A DNA stretch of 64,000 bases from Hymenoscyphus infarciens (GCA_001414345.1 LLCB01000070.1:62001-126000); one strand, 5' to 3'; positions 23,901 to 35,883 are shown, counted from the stretch's first letter. Notes: a model not told the origin generated them from the sequence alone. Numbers and translations are program-made.

Positions 23901-25116
23901 TTGATAAAAGGGCAAGTGTTGCCGAACCTAAGCTCTGATATCATATCAAGGCAGAATTTGATCTCAACAGAAGAGACCAAATTCATACTCAATGATACGA
24001 TATCAAAAGTGAAATTCCAAGTGGATCGGTAATAAAAATGAAAAACCCCCCGGAATATAGGAAATTGGAGTACTCACGCATTTGTAGAGCGATGGCTGGT
24101 AGGATCTTGTCGAACAGCCTCCTCCTTCTCATCTTCGTCGCTGTTGCGTCTCGAGCCGGGAACCGACTTGGAAGGTAGCTTGTCGTCCATCATTTGAGAT
24201 TGCAATATGCCTGATCGTGGAGAGGTAAGTTGAGATCCGGATCTGCCTGGGCGATTGTAAAGACCTGGGGGTGAGGTAAGAGCGGAGGTTGAATAACGAT
24301 TTGGTCGAGAGAAAACCGAAGGGAAGCCTGAGCTAGTCTCGCGGTATTCGGGAGGGGTTGTAGGTTCGGATTGGTGTCCTTGATTGTTCTTAGACCGACC
24401 AAGGTCTTCGGTCATCTGCTGAAGTTCTTGTTCTTCTCTGCGTTGTTGTAGATCGAGAAGTTGCATCTCAGCCTCGAAGCGTCTTTTCTGCTCCCGCAGT
24501 CTCTCGTACTCGAGCTTCTTCTTTTCTAGCTGTTTCATTGGTTAGCTATTGCTGATGGCGGGTACGCTAAATACAATTGATAGATATCATGGTTGTTGGG
24601 GGGAGGGGCTTGAAGGTGAGGTAGGCGAAGGGGGAGGGAGGTGGTCGGGTGAATATGCGTCCGAGTAATACGGGACGGGATTGCTTACAAGTTGCACTTT
24701 GTGGTAAGTCTGAGTTAGGGCAGTGTTAGTAAAAAGGCATCTTACGGATTGGGTTTAAATAGTAGAAGTTGGAGGCTATGGGAAATTTTCGGTTGTGGGG
24801 GGAGACAATAGAGAGTCGGAAGGTATTGTGTTGTGGAGGGACAATAGCTTACCGAGGGACCGTATTCCTGTTGGGGCTCAGGACCACGTTGATTCGCCAG
24901 TATGCTCATAGTAGGGACTCTGCCAGAGTCCGTAGTGAATCGGCGCATCAGGCCCCCTCGATTATCTCGGCTGTCTTGGGAATGAAGAGGTTGGGGCACC
25001 CGATTGCTTCGTGGAGGAGACACGAGGCCCATTAAGGATGCATCATTTCGAGGGGATTGTTGGCTACGGAAGCGCAGCTCGTCCATTCGGTCGCTGGTAC
25101 TATTGGAATATGCCAT
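20972..25116 (-). CDS. PUF-family RNA-binding protein (Puf4/Mpt5 type)
   Basis: Six exons close in frame: 25116-24853, 24709-24689 (a 21-nt microexon coding TYHKVQL), 24529-24078, 23494-23296, 23242-22378 and 22326-20972, for 1,051 aa. The N-terminal half is the conserved low-complexity region of filamentous-fungal PUF proteins: RFRSQQSP, a coiled coil (LEKKKLEYERLREQKRRFEA), SRPNRYSTS, SKSVPGSRRNS and RSTNALNRYS. The Pumilio homology domain occupies about residues 600-940 with eight repeats carrying the usual core motifs, such as HGCRYLQKKL, FGNYLCQKLL, HGTRALQKMI, NGNHVIQKCL, HGCCVLQRCI, FGNYVVQYIL, SSNVIEKCL and FANYVIQTAL. PUF proteins bind short UGUA-type elements in mRNA 3' UTRs in the cytoplasm and usually lower mRNA stability or translation. 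The third intron is unusually long for this window (583 nt, 24077-23495). Confidence 0.92.
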
Positions 25117-26688
25117 TTTCAAAGAATGATTTACTGCGGCTGGTCAGTTACAGGCCATTGTTGTTGAACCTCACTCTGAACGACTTCACAAGGTGGGGTT
25201 TCTCGTCGGTGAGTTCCAGTGGAACAGACGGCTGAGCCTCGAGACCACGTCCAGAACTGAGGGAGGAAAACTTCGAGAAGAGGCCTACTTGAATGATGTC
25301 TAAAAGGGGAGCGAGAGTAAGCGAGCGTCCTCGACGGACGGGCGCAGGACTAGGAGTTGTTGTATATCCAAAAAGAAAACGAGACGAGGATTTTGAGAAA
25401 GACGAAGTCTGCTGGAGTCTGGCTGTCGAAGGTCGAAGGGTTGCGCCCCTACCTTAGCGTCGAACCCTTCTGAGGTGGCGGTGTAGACCTAGTCAAAAAC
25501 ATTCAACTTTATCTAGATTCTTGCTATCCCCGTATTTAACGACTTATAAAGGGAACTTTTAAGATTTAAAGGGCTGTAGTATTTAGTTAAGATATATAGT
25601 GTATATCTTTAGCTAATAATATTTATTTCTTCTATTTTAGAATATTAGTAATTAATTCTATTCTAATTATAAGTTTTCTTATTTAACTTAAATAGGTTAT
25701 AGTATAGCTATATATAGCTAGTAATACTTATATAATTTCTTATAACTAGTATTTATATTATATAAATTAGACTAATATTTAATAAATAATTAAAAAGAAT
25801 TTAATATTAGAATATATATAGAAGAATTATTTACTAATAGATCTAAGTAAAAAACACTAACGATATATTTATAAATATCCTATTAAGATTTTAGTAATAT
25901 TATCACTTACACTATATTCGCTTACAAAGTGAGGTTAAAGATTACTGATATACGATTAGACCGCGCGCTAATCTCAGCGAGTAAGAAAAAAGGACCCCCG
26001 TTTTAGAGGAGCATCGTGGCCCTCTAAATACCAAAGAACGAACACAATCACTCGTCTAAAATACTTAGAAATTTAACAGCATCCTAGAATGCTCCTTCAG
26101 AACTCATTGAAACCTTCTTGGTATCCTTACAATTTATTCCGAACTCATAAAGGGTAGACTTTCTTGACATGGTGGGGTGGTCTGTGTGCGGGCACGGTAA
26201 GAAGCTGGGGCTTTCTTTCCCCAGACAGAAACTCAACCACATGCACCCTCTTGCTGAGTCGGCAACCCAACTATTCGCATTCGCCAGCTTCGCCAGCTGC
26301 ATTTCTCTCCATTCTACATCCTGCCTCCGTATTTCCCTTCAAAGTCGGTCGCGGAGCTGTATAGTCAACTTGGAAGTTGTCACTTCTTTGTGCCCAAGTT
26401 CATGTTCATATTTCATTCTTCCAATACGTGTTTGAGCCACTGGCCTGTCTGCCTTTAAACCCAGGGTAAGGATCGCCGCCAGAAAGATCTACAGTTACAA
26501 GAAACAACAGCTACAGCTCCCGTACTGGTACTTCACCAAGCAACTGCTGCCACGAGCGCCTTTGAGATATATTCCTATCGTGGATCAAAGCCATCCCGCG
26601 CCTTTCCACAGCCAGGCCTCCGAGCCTCATTCGGCATCCACGTTTACCGGCAAACCCGAGAAATCGACCTTCATGGCTCCGTAGGACG
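25117..26688. other. Divergent intergenic region around a TA-rich block
   Basis: The region between the divergent PUF and Nem1 genes. The flanks look like ordinary promoter/5' leader sequence; the middle (see the separate entry at 25488-25935) is TA-rich and non-coding. No gene was recognised. Confidence 0.5.
25488..25935. repeat. TA-rich, RIP-like block
   Basis: Roughly 450 bp made almost entirely of TA, AT and TT words (TATATA, TTAATA, AGTAATA) with few C or G, sharply different from both flanks. This is the base composition expected of an old repeat degraded by RIP (CpA to TpA changes). I could not find terminal repeats or a remaining transposase frame, so the original element is unknown. 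Confidence 0.55.
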
Positions 26689-28324
26689 ATGAACTCTTTG
26701 AATATCCTCTCGGCGCGAGTTTCGCCGCCGCAGACTCCATCGCCCTCACGAAATGGCTCTTATGCCAATCTTCCCTCGTCGGTTGCAGTAACAGGGTCCC
26801 GAAGGAACTCGCGAGAGCCTCTGTTGGATGAGAAGGGAGAAAGGGAGGGGGGTGCCCACGATGCCGATTTTGACGACGAGAATACGAGAATACATGAAGA
26901 TACCCCTCTGTTGAATAAGGAAGCTGGCGGATACCCTGGGACACCGCAGTTTGGTTGGCATATGATTCCCAAAAGAATATCGGCTGCTGTGATAGAGTCA
27001 ATACGATGGGTTCTTTCTACATTCGCCGCGCCAGGTGTATACCTGATCGCATGTCTGTATGATGATAAGGGGAGCTTTGCGCCGTTCACGCAGTTCAGGA
27101 AACTAGGCGCTGCATTTTCTGGAAGTGGGAGAAGGGCGTCTACAAGTCAACCGGGCATATCATCCCAAGATATGCGTATGGGAGATCCAAATAGCAGGAA
27201 AATCTCACATGGTCGGCGAGCTTCTGTCAAAGGGGGCCGGAAAAGATCACCAAACTCTTCTTCGTCAGGGCTTTCCTCAGAATCGGAATCGGAGCGAGAA
27301 CGTTCCATCATTGAAGCTGGGATATCTTCGTCTGGTAGGCACACCCGTTCCAAATCGCTAGAAACTGCAGAGGAGACCGCTCCAGCCAGGCGCTCGATAC
27401 GAATAAGACTACATAATGAGGATAGCTTGCGCCAGAGAAAACATCGACGTACACAATCCACAAGCACCCAAAGCAACGGCTCTGGCGCGTTGTCAACGAC
27501 CGACCCCGCTTCTATCAAATCACCAACTTCGCCCTCTTCGTCGCTTCTTATAACCAAATACCCCCGCACCCCTGCGGCACCTCGTCCGCTCATTCCACAG
27601 CGGCAGCCCTCATATGTGCTCCCGGATGCACCAAGCGGAAAGTTAATACAAAAGACCTTGATCCTTGATCTGGATGAAACGTTAATCCACAGCATGGCCA
27701 AAGGTGGTCGCATGAGTACAGGACATATGGTGGAGGTGAAACTCAATATGCCAGTCGGTGCTGGTGGGACTGCAGCATTGGGGCCTCAACATCCCATCTT
27801 GTATTATGTGCACAAAAGACCACATTGTGATGACTTTTTGCGGAAGGTATGTTGACATATACCGAATCCGGTGCTGGATATCTACTAAGTGAGATTAGGT
27901 TTGTAAATGGTACAACCTGGTTATTTTCACAGCTTCTGTTCAAGAGTACGCGGATCCAGTGATAGACTGGCTGGAACAGGAGCGCAAATTCTTTTCTGGT
28001 AGATACTACCGTCAACATTGTACCTTTCGACATGGCGCTTTCATCAAGGATTTGAGCTCTGTGGAGCCTGATCTCAGCAAAGTCATGATTCTTGACAATA
28101 GCCCTTTGAGTTATATGTTCCATCGAGGTAGGCCAACCCCTTTCTTTCGGGGTATGAGTAAAGCTAACATTATCACAGATAACGCGATTCCAATAGAAGG
28201 ATGGATAAACGATCCAACGGATAATGATTTACTGCATTTGGTGCCTCTGTTAGAGGGATTGCAGTGGGTGACGGATGTGAGAGCCCTGCTTGGTCTGCGG
28301 GGTGGGGAGGATGGCAAGCAATAG
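26689..28324 (+). CDS. nem1: Nem1-type nuclear-envelope phosphatase (NIF/FCP1 domain)
   Basis: Exons 26689-27846, 27899-28127 and 28179-28324 give 510 aa. A hydrophobic segment near residues 105-130 (AVIESIRWVLSTF and APGVYLIACLY) is a likely membrane anchor. A long Ser/Arg-rich low-complexity linker follows. The C-terminal haloacid-dehalogenase-like phosphatase domain begins with DLDETLIHS (about residue 327), in which the two aspartates of DxDxT are catalytic, and continues with HKRPHCDDFL, IFTASVQEYADPVIDWL, CTFRHGAFIKDLS and VMILDNSPLSYMFHRDNAIPI. Nem1, with its partner Spo7, dephosphorylates the lipin Pah1 at the nuclear/ER membrane in yeast and so controls triacylglycerol and phospholipid synthesis. 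The length and order of parts match filamentous-fungal Nem1. A Psr-type plasma-membrane phosphatase is less likely because of the N-terminal membrane segment and linker. Confidence 0.88.
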
Positions 28325-30017
28325 TATAGTAAGACTAGGGCCGTAATTGATTCTTCCTTTTTTTTTGAGACTGCAGTAGCATGTCTCCTTTGCGTCGTAC
28401 AGTATCTTACTTGCATACCTGAGCTGCCTTACCTTAGCTATGCTGCAGGGAGCGTCCCAGCCGAGGTCCATATGGCCCCTCTATAAGCATCCCGACGAGT
28501 ATTTCCTTCACCGTTGATCTTTGTCAGTTGATAGAAAGGAATAGAATAACTCCTCTAGAATTAACTTGACCTACCTAGGTACTAGGTACATATCGGTTGT
28601 CCTCGTATATTTTTACCTCTCCCTTTCATAAAAGATTAACTTTAGCGAGTCTAGTCTGATCTAAGGCTTTAGGTCGTTGGCTAGTTCCCTGTTGATCAGA
28701 CTTTCACAGAAGCAATCCAAAGAGGAAAAGGATCAATTAAGCGACAAAGGAAATCACGTTGCGGAATCAATGATTCCCTACGACAGGAGAGCGAAACAAA
28801 CGAACTGGGGTGGCCAGCCAGGACCAGGTCACAATGCTTTTTCCTTCTCTTCCCGCCAAAACAAGACGTCATTTTGCTGGGATTTCGCTCGTCTATTCAG
28901 CCAGCGAGCTTGGTGGTCAGCGAAGACCGGATTGAGCTCCGTTTTTCGGGTAAATGTTCAAAGAGATTGCACCTGCAGTCTGTAAAGCTCCCAATGGGTA
29001 CAGAAGAGAAGATGTCTGTCTCTTTAGCTGTTGACTCTGAATCGCTTTTGTAACAGATTTGGATTGAAACAATGGTGTTGAGAGCGATCTAGACATAGGG
29101 TAGCTCTCACTCACCCCGCGCGTGCGTCCGCAAATTAAAAGACCTCGGGTTGGCGGTGGTGTGCCCAAGCATCAATGGAAGGATTTTACACAGGGGCACA
29201 GGGGCACGCAATTACCAACCCAACCGCACAGCGAACTGGTGAAAACAGGCGGGAGAAGCTCAACCAAGAAACACCAGATTTTGCTCTGTGGAATTTCTAC
29301 CTTTATTCACCTTTCTGGGGAGTAGATTTACCTTTCTTCTAACTCGATCTTCAGCTTACAAGGCGACGTCTACGGCTGAAATTGATACTGGTTAGTACTG
29401 TGTACTAGTAGAAGTGGTGCAATTTCCAGGGGGGTGCAAGACCTACCTACCCTACCGCACCGATCTGACAGTAGCGCGAAAAGCTCTGGCCAAGCTGTGC
29501 TCTGGTGCTCTTCGCCCACCATCATCAACCCACCGTATCGCGCACCGCACCGCATCGCACCGCATCGCACCTCCTACCGACCTGCCTACACTCTCCCTCT
29601 CCCTCTCCCTCTCCTCTCCTCCCCTCGCAATTAGCCCATCGAGAAATCATCTTCATCCACCGTCCTGCGCGCAATTCACGTCGTCGCATTTCTTCTTCAG
29701 GTTCGCTTCCACCTTCCCAAACCGGCTGGTTATCAAACAACAGCTTAGGTTACTCCCCACAGCATGCTAACATAACGGTGTTGCTCTCGCAGTATCCTCT
29801 TGCGAAGTCCTCATTTCCTTGATATCGCGTTCGCGTCTTCCACTGCAGTTCAGTCACATCGTCCTTTGACAACTCTGCAGCATTCAACTTCCTTCTAGAC
29901 TTTGTCGCCGCGACTCCGACTCCGAGACCTCCGACGTTCTAGCCTCTGTCGTCTTTTGGAACCCGTCACGTCAACAATTTAAAACCACACATCGTCCAAC
30001 TTCACCCCTCAAACACC
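28325..30017. other. Intergenic region, no gene; CT-rich and CGCAC repeats near 29.55 kb
   Basis: About 1.7 kb between two plus-strand genes. Only short frames occur. Near 29540-29570 there is a CGCACCGCATCGCAC-type repeat, then a CTCTCC array (about 29578-29626). The final 400 bp is pyrimidine-rich, like a strong fungal promoter and 5' leader for the gene starting at 30018. Confidence 0.5.
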
Positions 30018-33014
30018 ATGGGAAGCTTCGTGTTCAAATGGTATGTGGGCGCATTCTCTCCTCGGTCATCTCCTTCGTCAATTTGGATGTGACAATGCCA
30101 GAAGTTTGGTGGTTGTTTTGCGATCGCGGTGCGCTTGGAGCTGTGCCGACTTGCTGGTTCTCCACAGCTCCCCTTAACCCCTCTCATATACCCAACACAT
30201 TCTTGCAGGACTTGTGACTGACAGATCTACTTCCAGGGACCATCCCGCATCCGAGGTATATGTTACAGGAACTTTTGACGACTGGTCGAAGAGCGAGAAG
30301 CTGGTCAAGACTGGTGATGTCTTTGAGAAGGATGTGACTCTCAAGAGCGCAGATGAGAAGATCTACTACAAGGTGCGTCGAGATTGAGTTGGATTTCTTC
30401 GTGTTTAGAGGTTGGGTGTTTGCATTGGGCGTAAATGCCAATTGTCGAGGATGTCAAGGACACAAATTTCGTCCGACTTCAGTCCGCGAGAAGCGCCGTC
30501 AAGTGGTGTCGTCTGCTCAGGACGAAGATCTCGAAATATGTCTCGGGCACCGCGTCAATTTAATATTCCCCGGTATCGACCTACCTTATCAGAGTACCTG
30601 GCATGGGCTAGTGCGGTGAATTGTCATTGAGATTACCTTCCAGGGTATGACGCGTTCTAGCTTCTTGCGATCTCATTTCCTTGAAGCGGTGAAGAAATTC
30701 AGACTTGGAAATCCATTGATTGCTGGGGTCAGGCGCCAGCCCGTGGCCCCATTCATTGACGCTTTTCCCAGTTTGCGTGCTTGGACCACCAGCTGTCGCC
30801 TATTCCCAACCCCGCCATATAAGCCCCCCTGAACCCTTCAAATAAAAGAAACTTCCTCCGCGAACCTCGTCCGAAGTTGCTTTTTACTCCATTTTTAAGC
30901 TTTCACCCGCATTTGCTAACTCGCCTTGCTTTTTCCAGTTCGTTGTAGACGGAAATTGGGTCACCGATCACACCGCACCTCAAGAGAACGACGCCTCGGG
31001 CAATCTGAACAACGTCCTCACCACCGACCGAATTATCAAGCGCAAGCCCGAAACTGCTGGAATCATGTCAGGAGTTGCCCCCACCTCTACCACGGCCGGA
31101 TTGGCTAAAGACGTTCCTCTCGAAAACGAAAAGGCGCCTCTTGAGCACACTGGATCATCAGATCTACCTGGTGCATTCCCCGAGACTCCAGCAGCTCTGG
31201 AAAAGGAAGAAGAGAAATTCTCGGTCAATCCTCTACCGGCTGCAGATGGCGCAGTCAACCCCATAAACCTTGCGCCAGGGGAGAAGATTCCAGATACCGC
31301 CTCATTCAACAAAAACACTATTGATTCTGGTGTACATGACGATCCTGAACTTGTGGCCGCAGACAAGGCGAAGAGCGAAGAGCCTACTTTGGGCGTATCA
31401 CCACTACCAGCATTCGAGGGTGCCGTCAATCCTATAAAGCTTGCACCTGGAGAGAAGATTCCCAAACCAAGTACCGTTACCGCCAACACTTTGACATCGG
31501 GTGTTCACGACGACCCCGAATTAGTTGCTGCAGATAAAGCAAAGGGTGAGTCTGAGCAGACTTTCAGCGTGTCCCCACTTCCTGCTTTCGCTGGAGCCGT
31601 TAATCCGGTTAAAGTTGCTCCTGGAGAGAAGCTCCCAGAAGTCAGCGCTTTGACTGGAAACACGACTACTTCAGCAGTGCACACCGACAAGGAATCTTAT
31701 GAGAAGGGTGATGCACTTCCTCCAGTTCTTCCCCCCGTTGTCACCCCTCAAAGTGAGCGGGAGACCAAAGGCACCGGAATCCTCGATCTCCCGCCAATCT
31801 CCAAGAATTTGATTCCCGAGTCAAGCTTACCTATTGGAACCTCAGGTGTCGGAACATTCGATGCTTCCCCGACGATACAGTCTGCCGGCCCTGCAACCAC
31901 AACTTCCAAGCTCGCCGCAGACGTACCACTCGAGTCGGCCAAGGTCCCCGAGGTTGTCAAGGAAAGCCAGGAAAAGGCAGGATTCCCAGCAGAGGCGAGT
32001 GCTGTTTCCGAGGAAGTGAAGGAAAAGAGCGCCGTTGAGAAGGAGCTTTTGAGCGAAGTTCCAGTTGCTCCATCTACAGCTGAGGGCACAAGTGGAAAGG
32101 GTACCGAAAAGACCGAGAAGGGAGTTTCAGGCGAGGCTGCTGCCGCCATTGGTGGAGCAGCCCTTGCTGTTGGGGGTGCTGCCATTGGTGGGGCTGCTAT
32201 CGCAGCAGGAAAGCTTCCAGAGTCTGTTACGAGCCAGTTGCCAAAATCTGTTACAAGTCAGTTGCCAGAATCTGTACAGAAGTCGATCGACCAAACGAAC
32301 GCCGTCTCCAACGAAAAGTCCACCAAGGGTTTACCAGTCGCCAAGGACACACCAGAAATTGTCAAGGAATCAATCGCTGAATCTGGCAAGGCCCCTGAAG
32401 CTGCTAGCAACCAAGAGGCAGTTCTAGAAAAGAAGGCCGTTGAGGGGGAGTTATTGGCAAAGACCAACGGCAAATCCACAACAAGTGAAGAACCAGCCAA
32501 GGGTACGCCAGCAATTGTCAAGGAATCAATTGCCGAGTCTGGCAAGGCTCCTGAGGCTGCCAGCAACGAGGAAGCTGTTTTGGAGAAGAAGGCAGTCGAA
32601 AAGGAATTGTTGAAGGAGGTTAAGCCTGAGACTTCAACTGGTGAACCAGCACCAAAGCCAAAGATCACTTCCACAGATAGTCTCGAGGCCCCAGCAACAC
32701 CATCCAAGCCAATTGAGTCTCGTGATGTGTCGCCTCGAACCGTTCCTGGCACTCACGCCCAGACTCAGCCAATCGTCACTACGGGTGTATCTTCTGCTAA
32801 AGCTGATGAGACTTCATCCGCTGCACCAGCTACAACCGACAAGAGCGCACCTGCAACTCCTGCAAAGACCGAGACACCTTCCACTCCTGCAACCGCCAGC
32901 AGTAGCAAGACTACCGAGTCCCCAGCGAGCACCGCCGCTGCTGACAAGAAGAAGAAGCGTACCAGCATCTTTGGAAGAATCAAGGCCAAGTTCTCTGATA
33001 AGCACAAGGATTAA
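30018..33014 (+). CDS. Crp1/Mdg1-like protein with AMPK glycogen-binding domain
   Basis: Exons 30018-30040, 30237-30372 and 30939-33014 give 744 aa. The first exon codes only MGSFVFKW plus the split codon. Exons 1-3 together rebuild an N-terminal AMPK1/CBM48-type domain (about residues 1-90): WDHPASEVYVTGTFDDWSK, KIYYKFVVDGNWVTDHTAP and NNVLTT. This arrangement is that of the yeast cruciform-DNA-binding protein Crp1 and its paralogue Mdg1. The rest is a long Ala/Pro/Ser/Lys-rich tail with internal repeats: three units of about 50 residues with (S/N)PLPA(F/A)..GAVNP...APGEK, then two units of about 50 residues with IVKESIAESGKAPEAASN. The tail ends in a basic KKKKRTSIFGRIKAKF motif that could bind membrane or nucleic acid. 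Exact function in filamentous fungi is not known to me. Intron 2 is long (566 nt). Confidence 0.85.
31207..31700 (+). repeat. Three tandem coding repeats of about 150-165 bp
   Basis: Within the Crp1-like gene, three consecutive units encode variants of SPLPAFEGAVNPIKLAPGEK followed by a Thr/Ser-rich spacer and SGVHDDPELVAADKAK. The third copy is the most diverged (SAVHTDKESYEKG). Spacing keeps the reading frame. Confidence 0.75.
32348..32640 (+). repeat. Two tandem coding repeats of about 165-170 bp
   Basis: Two copies encode IVKESIAESGKAPEAASN followed by EAVLEKKAVE. They differ at only a few residues and by a short spacer, which suggests a recent in-frame duplication. Confidence 0.7.
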
Positions 33015-33807
33015 GGAAAAACAATTGAATAATGGAAGCAAATGGGTGTTTGGGGAAGGGAAGTGCGAGTGGAATGGATGGGGAGGCAGTTAATGTTTGG
33101 CTAATCGAGCTTGGGAGTTGGGGTCTGAGTGTACGATAATGATGGTGCTTGCTTTTTTTTTCGTTTTCTTTTTTCCATATCCGAACGAACGAGCGCTTAA
33201 TGCGGAGGCTGAACGGAGAAGGGAAAAGAAACGAAAGGAACATATTGCGGGAGTACACCACCTTTGATATCCTGATTGATTCACATTGTTTTCTAAACTT
33301 CGCGTTTCCTTTTTTGACTTTACTTTTGCCTGTCTCGTTCTCCCCAATACCATGCATTTCTCATTTTTCAGTCTTTGTTTCGTTGTTGCGCGGCATGAAG
33401 CATCCTTTAAGGGCGGAGAGAAACAAGGCATGAGATGAGGGAGAGGGGAAGAGCATGTTTGGAAAAAGTAGACAGGGATGGATGCATGGGGTGGCCTTGA
33501 AGTTAATTTCACCTGTTTTAATGTCTTTATAAGTGTGATGTGCTATACCATTGTGATTTATTTGACAATTCGTGAAGAAGTGAAGATTTGATTCAAAGCA
33601 TTTCTTGTGGCAACGGGATATGAGTAGACTGGCTCGCGCGCGGTGGACAAATAAAAGCGGGCAGTACTAGTACGGATGTTGCAACCTTGGATATCCCTCG
33701 ACGTGAGCAAATTTCCGTGACAATTCAGGATGTGATTTGTTCCAGGATAAATTTTTCCGGGATGATTTTACTTGAACTACCCTTAAAAATTTGGGATCAA
33801 GAGGGCT

Positions 33808-33928
33808 TGGTAGGTTAGGTAGGTAGGTAGGTTAGGTAGGTAGGCTGCGTAATTTACTGCTGCTTTTTTGGTGTCCATCTGAGGGTGGTAGAATGACTGA
33901 TTGACTGACTGACTGACTGACTGACTGA
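33808..33928. repeat. GGTA/GGTTA-rich array and (GACT)n microsatellite
   Basis: At 33808-33845 the sequence alternates GGTAGGTT and AGGTAGGT words. At about 33893-33928 a GACT tetranucleotide is repeated about eight times. Both are simple repeats with no coding meaning. Confidence 0.8.
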
Positions 33929-34073
33929 TGTCTACGAGGCTGGAGGGTACGTCGGTTTTATTTTTTGGTGGTTTACTCGTACTCGCTATTCGTTGGCTTA
34001 CTCGTGAGCTTTCTTGGGCTCCAAGCTTGGTGCTTCGTTTTCGGTCCACGAATTGTTCAAACTTGTTGGTTGG

Positions 34074-34150
34074 TTGGCTTACTTGGTGGTTGGCTTACTT
34101 GGTGGTTGGCTTACTTGGTGGTTGGTGGTTGAGTTGGCTTACTTGACAGG
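34074..34150. repeat. 16-bp tandem repeat TTGGCTTACTTGGTGG
   Basis: Three perfect head-to-tail copies at 34074-34089, 34090-34105 and 34106-34121 are followed by partial copies. Related GGCTTACT(T/C)G words recur on both sides, from about 33990 to 34290, so the array seems to have grown out of a wider, older repeat field. Confidence 0.82.
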
Positions 34151-35883
34151 CGATGGCGTACTTGAGAGTGATAGCGTACTTGACATGCAATGGCGCACTT
34201 GAGAAGTGATGGCTTACCCGACAAGGGAGAGCTTACTCGTGACTTCTTTTGGCCCCCAGATGTTGCGTGGCTTACTTGTGGTTTACTCGCAGCTTACCCA
34301 ATAAGACGTAGACGAGAAGAGGGTTTTGGGGTAGGAAGCTCAATTCTCCCAACCTCCTAGAATATTCAGGCCGATTATCGATTATCGGAGAAGGTGCGCG
34401 ATGGATGGAAAAAGCGGCAGTCAACCTCTTTCTCGTTATTCCAAAGTAATTGAACGGAAAACTTTGGGATTTTCAGAATATTGAACTAGCTTTCTTAGAA
34501 CAATCGACTTCGATTACTCTAACTATCTGAGTTAAGACTTTGGATTCTCGCGATGTTTACTGCCGCTTTCATTTTCCATGTGGCGGGAAGGTTTGCTAAC
34601 TTTGCTTGTTTGAGTAGGAAACTTCCTTTTCGAATTTTTGTACGGGCGGGAGATGACTGGATTCTTATATTTGTTCGTAGGTTCGTCTAAGGGGGTGTTT
34701 TTTTATTTTTTAGTGGTCTGAGGGCTCGGTAGTTTGCTGTTCTCTTTCTTGATTTGTTTGTCGCTTTCGGAAGATACTAAGGGGGTCTGTAATGAGTAGA
34801 ACGGTTATTGAGATAAGTTGGTTATCACTTGATTTAAAAGGCTCTAGCAATTTCAACCCGCAACCCAATGAAGTTATTTAAAGCAATTGTTTTGGGTTTT
34901 AGCAAACCTGCTCAATTGTTGAACTGAATGTGAAGATTGTTGCTTCGGGAAACCCTGCCATCAAGGTCACAATTGTTGCAGATCGTAATTCTCGTGTCTA
35001 TCTATCCACTTTAGAGATACTTTATATATCTTAACAGTTTAGATATAATGGTTGTTATCTTCTAGAAGTTCTCTAGAGATATCTTTATTAAGGTAGAATC
35101 GCTGAGTAATAGTTGGTATAGTGTTTTATCTAGAGTAGTGTATTAATTTCTTTGTTTTAGCAGAAAGACAGGAAAACAAAAAAACGGAAGAAAAAAAGGA
35201 GAGTAGGTAGATGAGGAGTTGCTTTTATTTATCATGTAAGATATTAGAAGAGTGGATTGTGAGCATCTCGGTTGAGAAAGAGACTTGGTGGTTTGGAAAG
35301 CTATAAACTACGGTATATTATACTGGGACACTTCAATTATTTGCGGTTGCGCTAACTTGTTTATTTATAAATTAATTAATTACTTCAAGGTATTGGGAAC
35401 GTGACTATTTATTTAGAGGGTAATGGATAGAGCTCTCACTCAGCGAGACGAGATTTGGAGAAAGAGTCCGAACACGTAAGATATGACCGGAAGTAAAGAC
35501 CATAAAAACTCACTAATGTTTCATGGCCAATCTCATTCCCTCCCGTCTTGGCTGGTCTCTAAAAGCTGATAAAAGCGTTAAGAATATCGAAGTGAAAAAA
35601 GAGTAAAGAAGGAGCCCCCCTGAAACCCCAAGAAAGACCTACATTCATACAAGATTGGTCCGAGGAACCGGCCCGTGTCGTGTGCTCCCCTGTCAGTCTT
35701 ACCACTGAGCTGTTAATTCAGAGCTTTTATCGTCTTCGTGACCCATAAGCCTATGGTTCCATTGAGCCAACTACATGATTTGTGTTGGGCCAAGAAAAGC
35801 CTCTCTTTTCGGGTGACAATTGGATGTTGAATCAAGAGGGTAATAATGTTGTCATTTTTTCTAAGCGAGTAGAGAATAGAAAA

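Noticed and set aside
31748..32752. Minus-strand Ala/Ser-rich open frames inside the Crp1-like gene
   Set aside because: They are shadows of the plus-strand Ala/Lys/Glu-rich repeats and have no signature of their own.
33928..34202. Trp/Leu-rich open frames that look like membrane segments
   Set aside because: They are translations of the 16-bp and GGTT-type tandem repeats.
35640..35730. tRNA-like pieces (CTGAGCTGTTAATTCAG hairpin; AGCTCAGTGGTAAGAC on the minus strand)
   Set aside because: The hairpin resembles an anticodon arm and the minus-strand word a D arm, but no matching acceptor, D and T arms can be placed together on either strand.
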